This document shows positions 62,501 through 64,000 of a stretch of 64,000 nucleotides of DNA, in pieces. Within the stretch, counting starts at the first letter, position 1; every line of letters begins with the position of its first letter. The stretch is from Prinia subflava (taxonomy: Eukaryota > Chordata > Aves > Passeriformes > Cisticolidae): contig NC_086266.1 of NCBI RefSeq assembly GCF_021018805.1, positions 1,426,001-1,490,000 of the forward strand. Direction: 5' to 3'. The position numbers and the translations under genes were made by a program. The notes below the pieces were generated by a model. It had not been told where the DNA came from and ran no database searches. It was given only the letters and a program-made list of their open reading frames with translations.

Positions 62501-64000
62501 AAACACATTCTTCGCTGGCCTTTAATCCAACCAACTCCACTCACAAATCACCTGTGTTAATTTGCTGAAAAAAGATGTGGAGATTACCAGCAAATACAAT
62601 TCAGGAAGAAAGACACGCTGGTTCCATGGTAACATGAAAGTCAATGAGCCCACCTTGAGACCTGGGAACAATGAGCCCTTTCAGGCCAGGGAGCAGAGGG
62701 GAGGCACCGCGTCTTATTGAGATGTTGGGTCCTTTCAGATTGTTTGCCAGTGAGATTTTTTTCTTAAGGAGAAAAGTCACACTGTAAATTTGCCTTGCAC
62801 GAGTTTCATTTGGTTTTAGAGCCTGTTACCAAGGCTGTTGAATTCCCCTTGACCAACGCTGCCCCAAAAAGCAGCAGTGCAGATCACAATGAGAGCCAAC
62901 CCCCTCGCAGCCCTGTAGCTTTGTTCAGGGATGCACAGTTGCAACACGATACACTGGGGAATTCTGATCCTACAACCATCAGAGGAAAAAAAAAACAAAG
63001 AGGAATGGCCTACAGGATAATAGTATATCCTAAAGAAGAAAATTTGGGGAGAGTTTTAGAAAAAATCAGCAAATTTAGCACAAAAAAAGAAAACCTATCC
63101 ATCTGAACTGACAGAAAACTTACAGACCTGCACTGAATTTCCCAAAGCCACCTCTGCCCTAGCACAAGAACAGGCTTAGAAATACTTACATGCATTGAAA
63201 TTTAGAAGAATATTTCAAGACTCCCATGGCATGGCGCTTTGAAGGGTTAAACTAGGGAGCAACACAGAGTTTAGATCTGGACAAGGGATAATTTAAATTT
63301 TAGTGCTTCATGTTTCATTTCCACTCTCAGATTCCTCTCCCTGTCTTGTCGCTCCCCATTCCGATCTCTTCAGAGGCAGCAAAGTGTGAGTGTGTGGTGG
63401 AGAGGGCCAGAAGAGCAGCAGAGAGCACTTTTCTGTCAGCACAATAAACATTTCTGATCTCCCTCACCACCTAATCAATTGATGCAGCAAAAGGGAGGCA
63501 GGAAAGCACAGTCAGGACACAGGGTAGCTCACACTTAGATGGGATTAAGTGCAATGTAAGACTGCCCTTCATAGGAGATAGGGGATGCAAGGTTTGAATT
63601 TAAGTATTCAATTCTATTTACTTCTCTCACTTTGATGGGCTCAGGTCCTCATGGGATTAGCCTTTTTCTTTGCTGGGTGCGCTGGCATGGGGGGCAAAGA
63701 ATCTGACCTCACTAAAGATTTGCAAGTACTTGTGAATCCTGCATTCAGAGAGGTCAGTGGAAACTTCTGACAGGCTCCAACTGAGGCGAGATTGAGCTGG
63801 TTACCAAAATGTCCTTCTCAAGCAAATGAAAATGCCATTTTCTCTGGTGACTGAGTATTGGCTGTGTCTCAAGGGAGGATTTTGTACTGTGTGCCCAATC
63901 CAAGCTGATATTTAGACGAAGTACCTTGTGCATGCAGCAGAAATTGTAGTTTATAGATATATACACGAAACTATAGATGTAAAACTACCAAAACATTTTC

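Larger units (their letters stand above)
54317..64000 (-). other. Upstream intron region; signal-peptide exon not found
   Basis: This region lies 5' of the 7S exon. I searched the minus strand for a short Leu-rich signal-peptide segment ending in phase 0 at a GT donor and found none convincing. It contains an ATA microsatellite, a 17-bp duplication and a 19-24-bp tandem cluster. Otherwise it is AT-rich sequence without a supported gene. Confidence 0.7.

Noticed and set aside
62816..63195. Minus-strand Met-starting hydrophobic segments considered as the COL4A6 signal-peptide exon
   Set aside because: Neither has the Leu-rich segment followed by a small-residue cleavage site and a phase-0 GT donor that the 7S exon requires.

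Overview
The window holds the 5' two-thirds of one vertebrate type IV collagen gene, read on the minus strand. I identify it as COL4A6, the alpha-6(IV) chain. The source looks like a bird: introns are short (most 0.2-1.4 kb), an intron carries antisense CR1-like fragments, and interspersed repeats are otherwise few. The species is not determinable by eye. No other gene, RNA gene or bacterial feature is supported.

I placed 33 coding exons, labelled W1 to W33 in transcript order. They run from W1 at 54233-54316 (7S domain, four cysteines) down to W33 at 109-216. All have GT-AG borders. Spliced, they give 3406 bases, or 1135 codons plus one base, with no stop. W1-W14 start and end in phase 0. 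W15 moves to phase 1, W19 and W29 return to phase 0, and W33 ends in phase 1 with the gene running off the left edge. The rest of the collagenous domain and the C-terminal NC1 domain lie outside. The signal-peptide exon(s) and promoters were not found, and should lie in or beyond 54317-64000. The assignment to alpha-6 rests on non-collagenous interruptions that match the human chain as I recall it, mainly in W10 (PPPSTGILEFMGFPKGK), W15 (VIIDREGVVISG), W19 (CACDGGV), W22 (GVTLPCVVPGAYG) and W24 (DVFGAESGA).

Layout: 1-23154 is the exon-dense part with W33 to W4. 23155-29172 holds W3 and W2. 29173-54232 is a 25 kb intron. W1 follows, then at least 9.7 kb of further upstream intron. The introns carry many tandem arrays: a 61-bp unit (4397-4830), a 39-48-bp unit next to W22 that shares sequence with that exon's edge (7774-8385), a 40-43-bp unit next to W7 (20401-21091), a GC-rich 13-bp unit beside a CpG-rich block (29520-30325), a 529-bp pure purine tract (35514-36042) and an ATA microsatellite (54661-54735). 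A pair of about 93% identical inverted repeats (33786-33993 and 36553-36797) brackets the purine tract.

The protein would be a secreted basement-membrane collagen chain that assembles with alpha-5(IV) chains. I saw no sign of a novel multi-gene system. The unusual content is in the intronic repeats and in two exons with atypical sequence.
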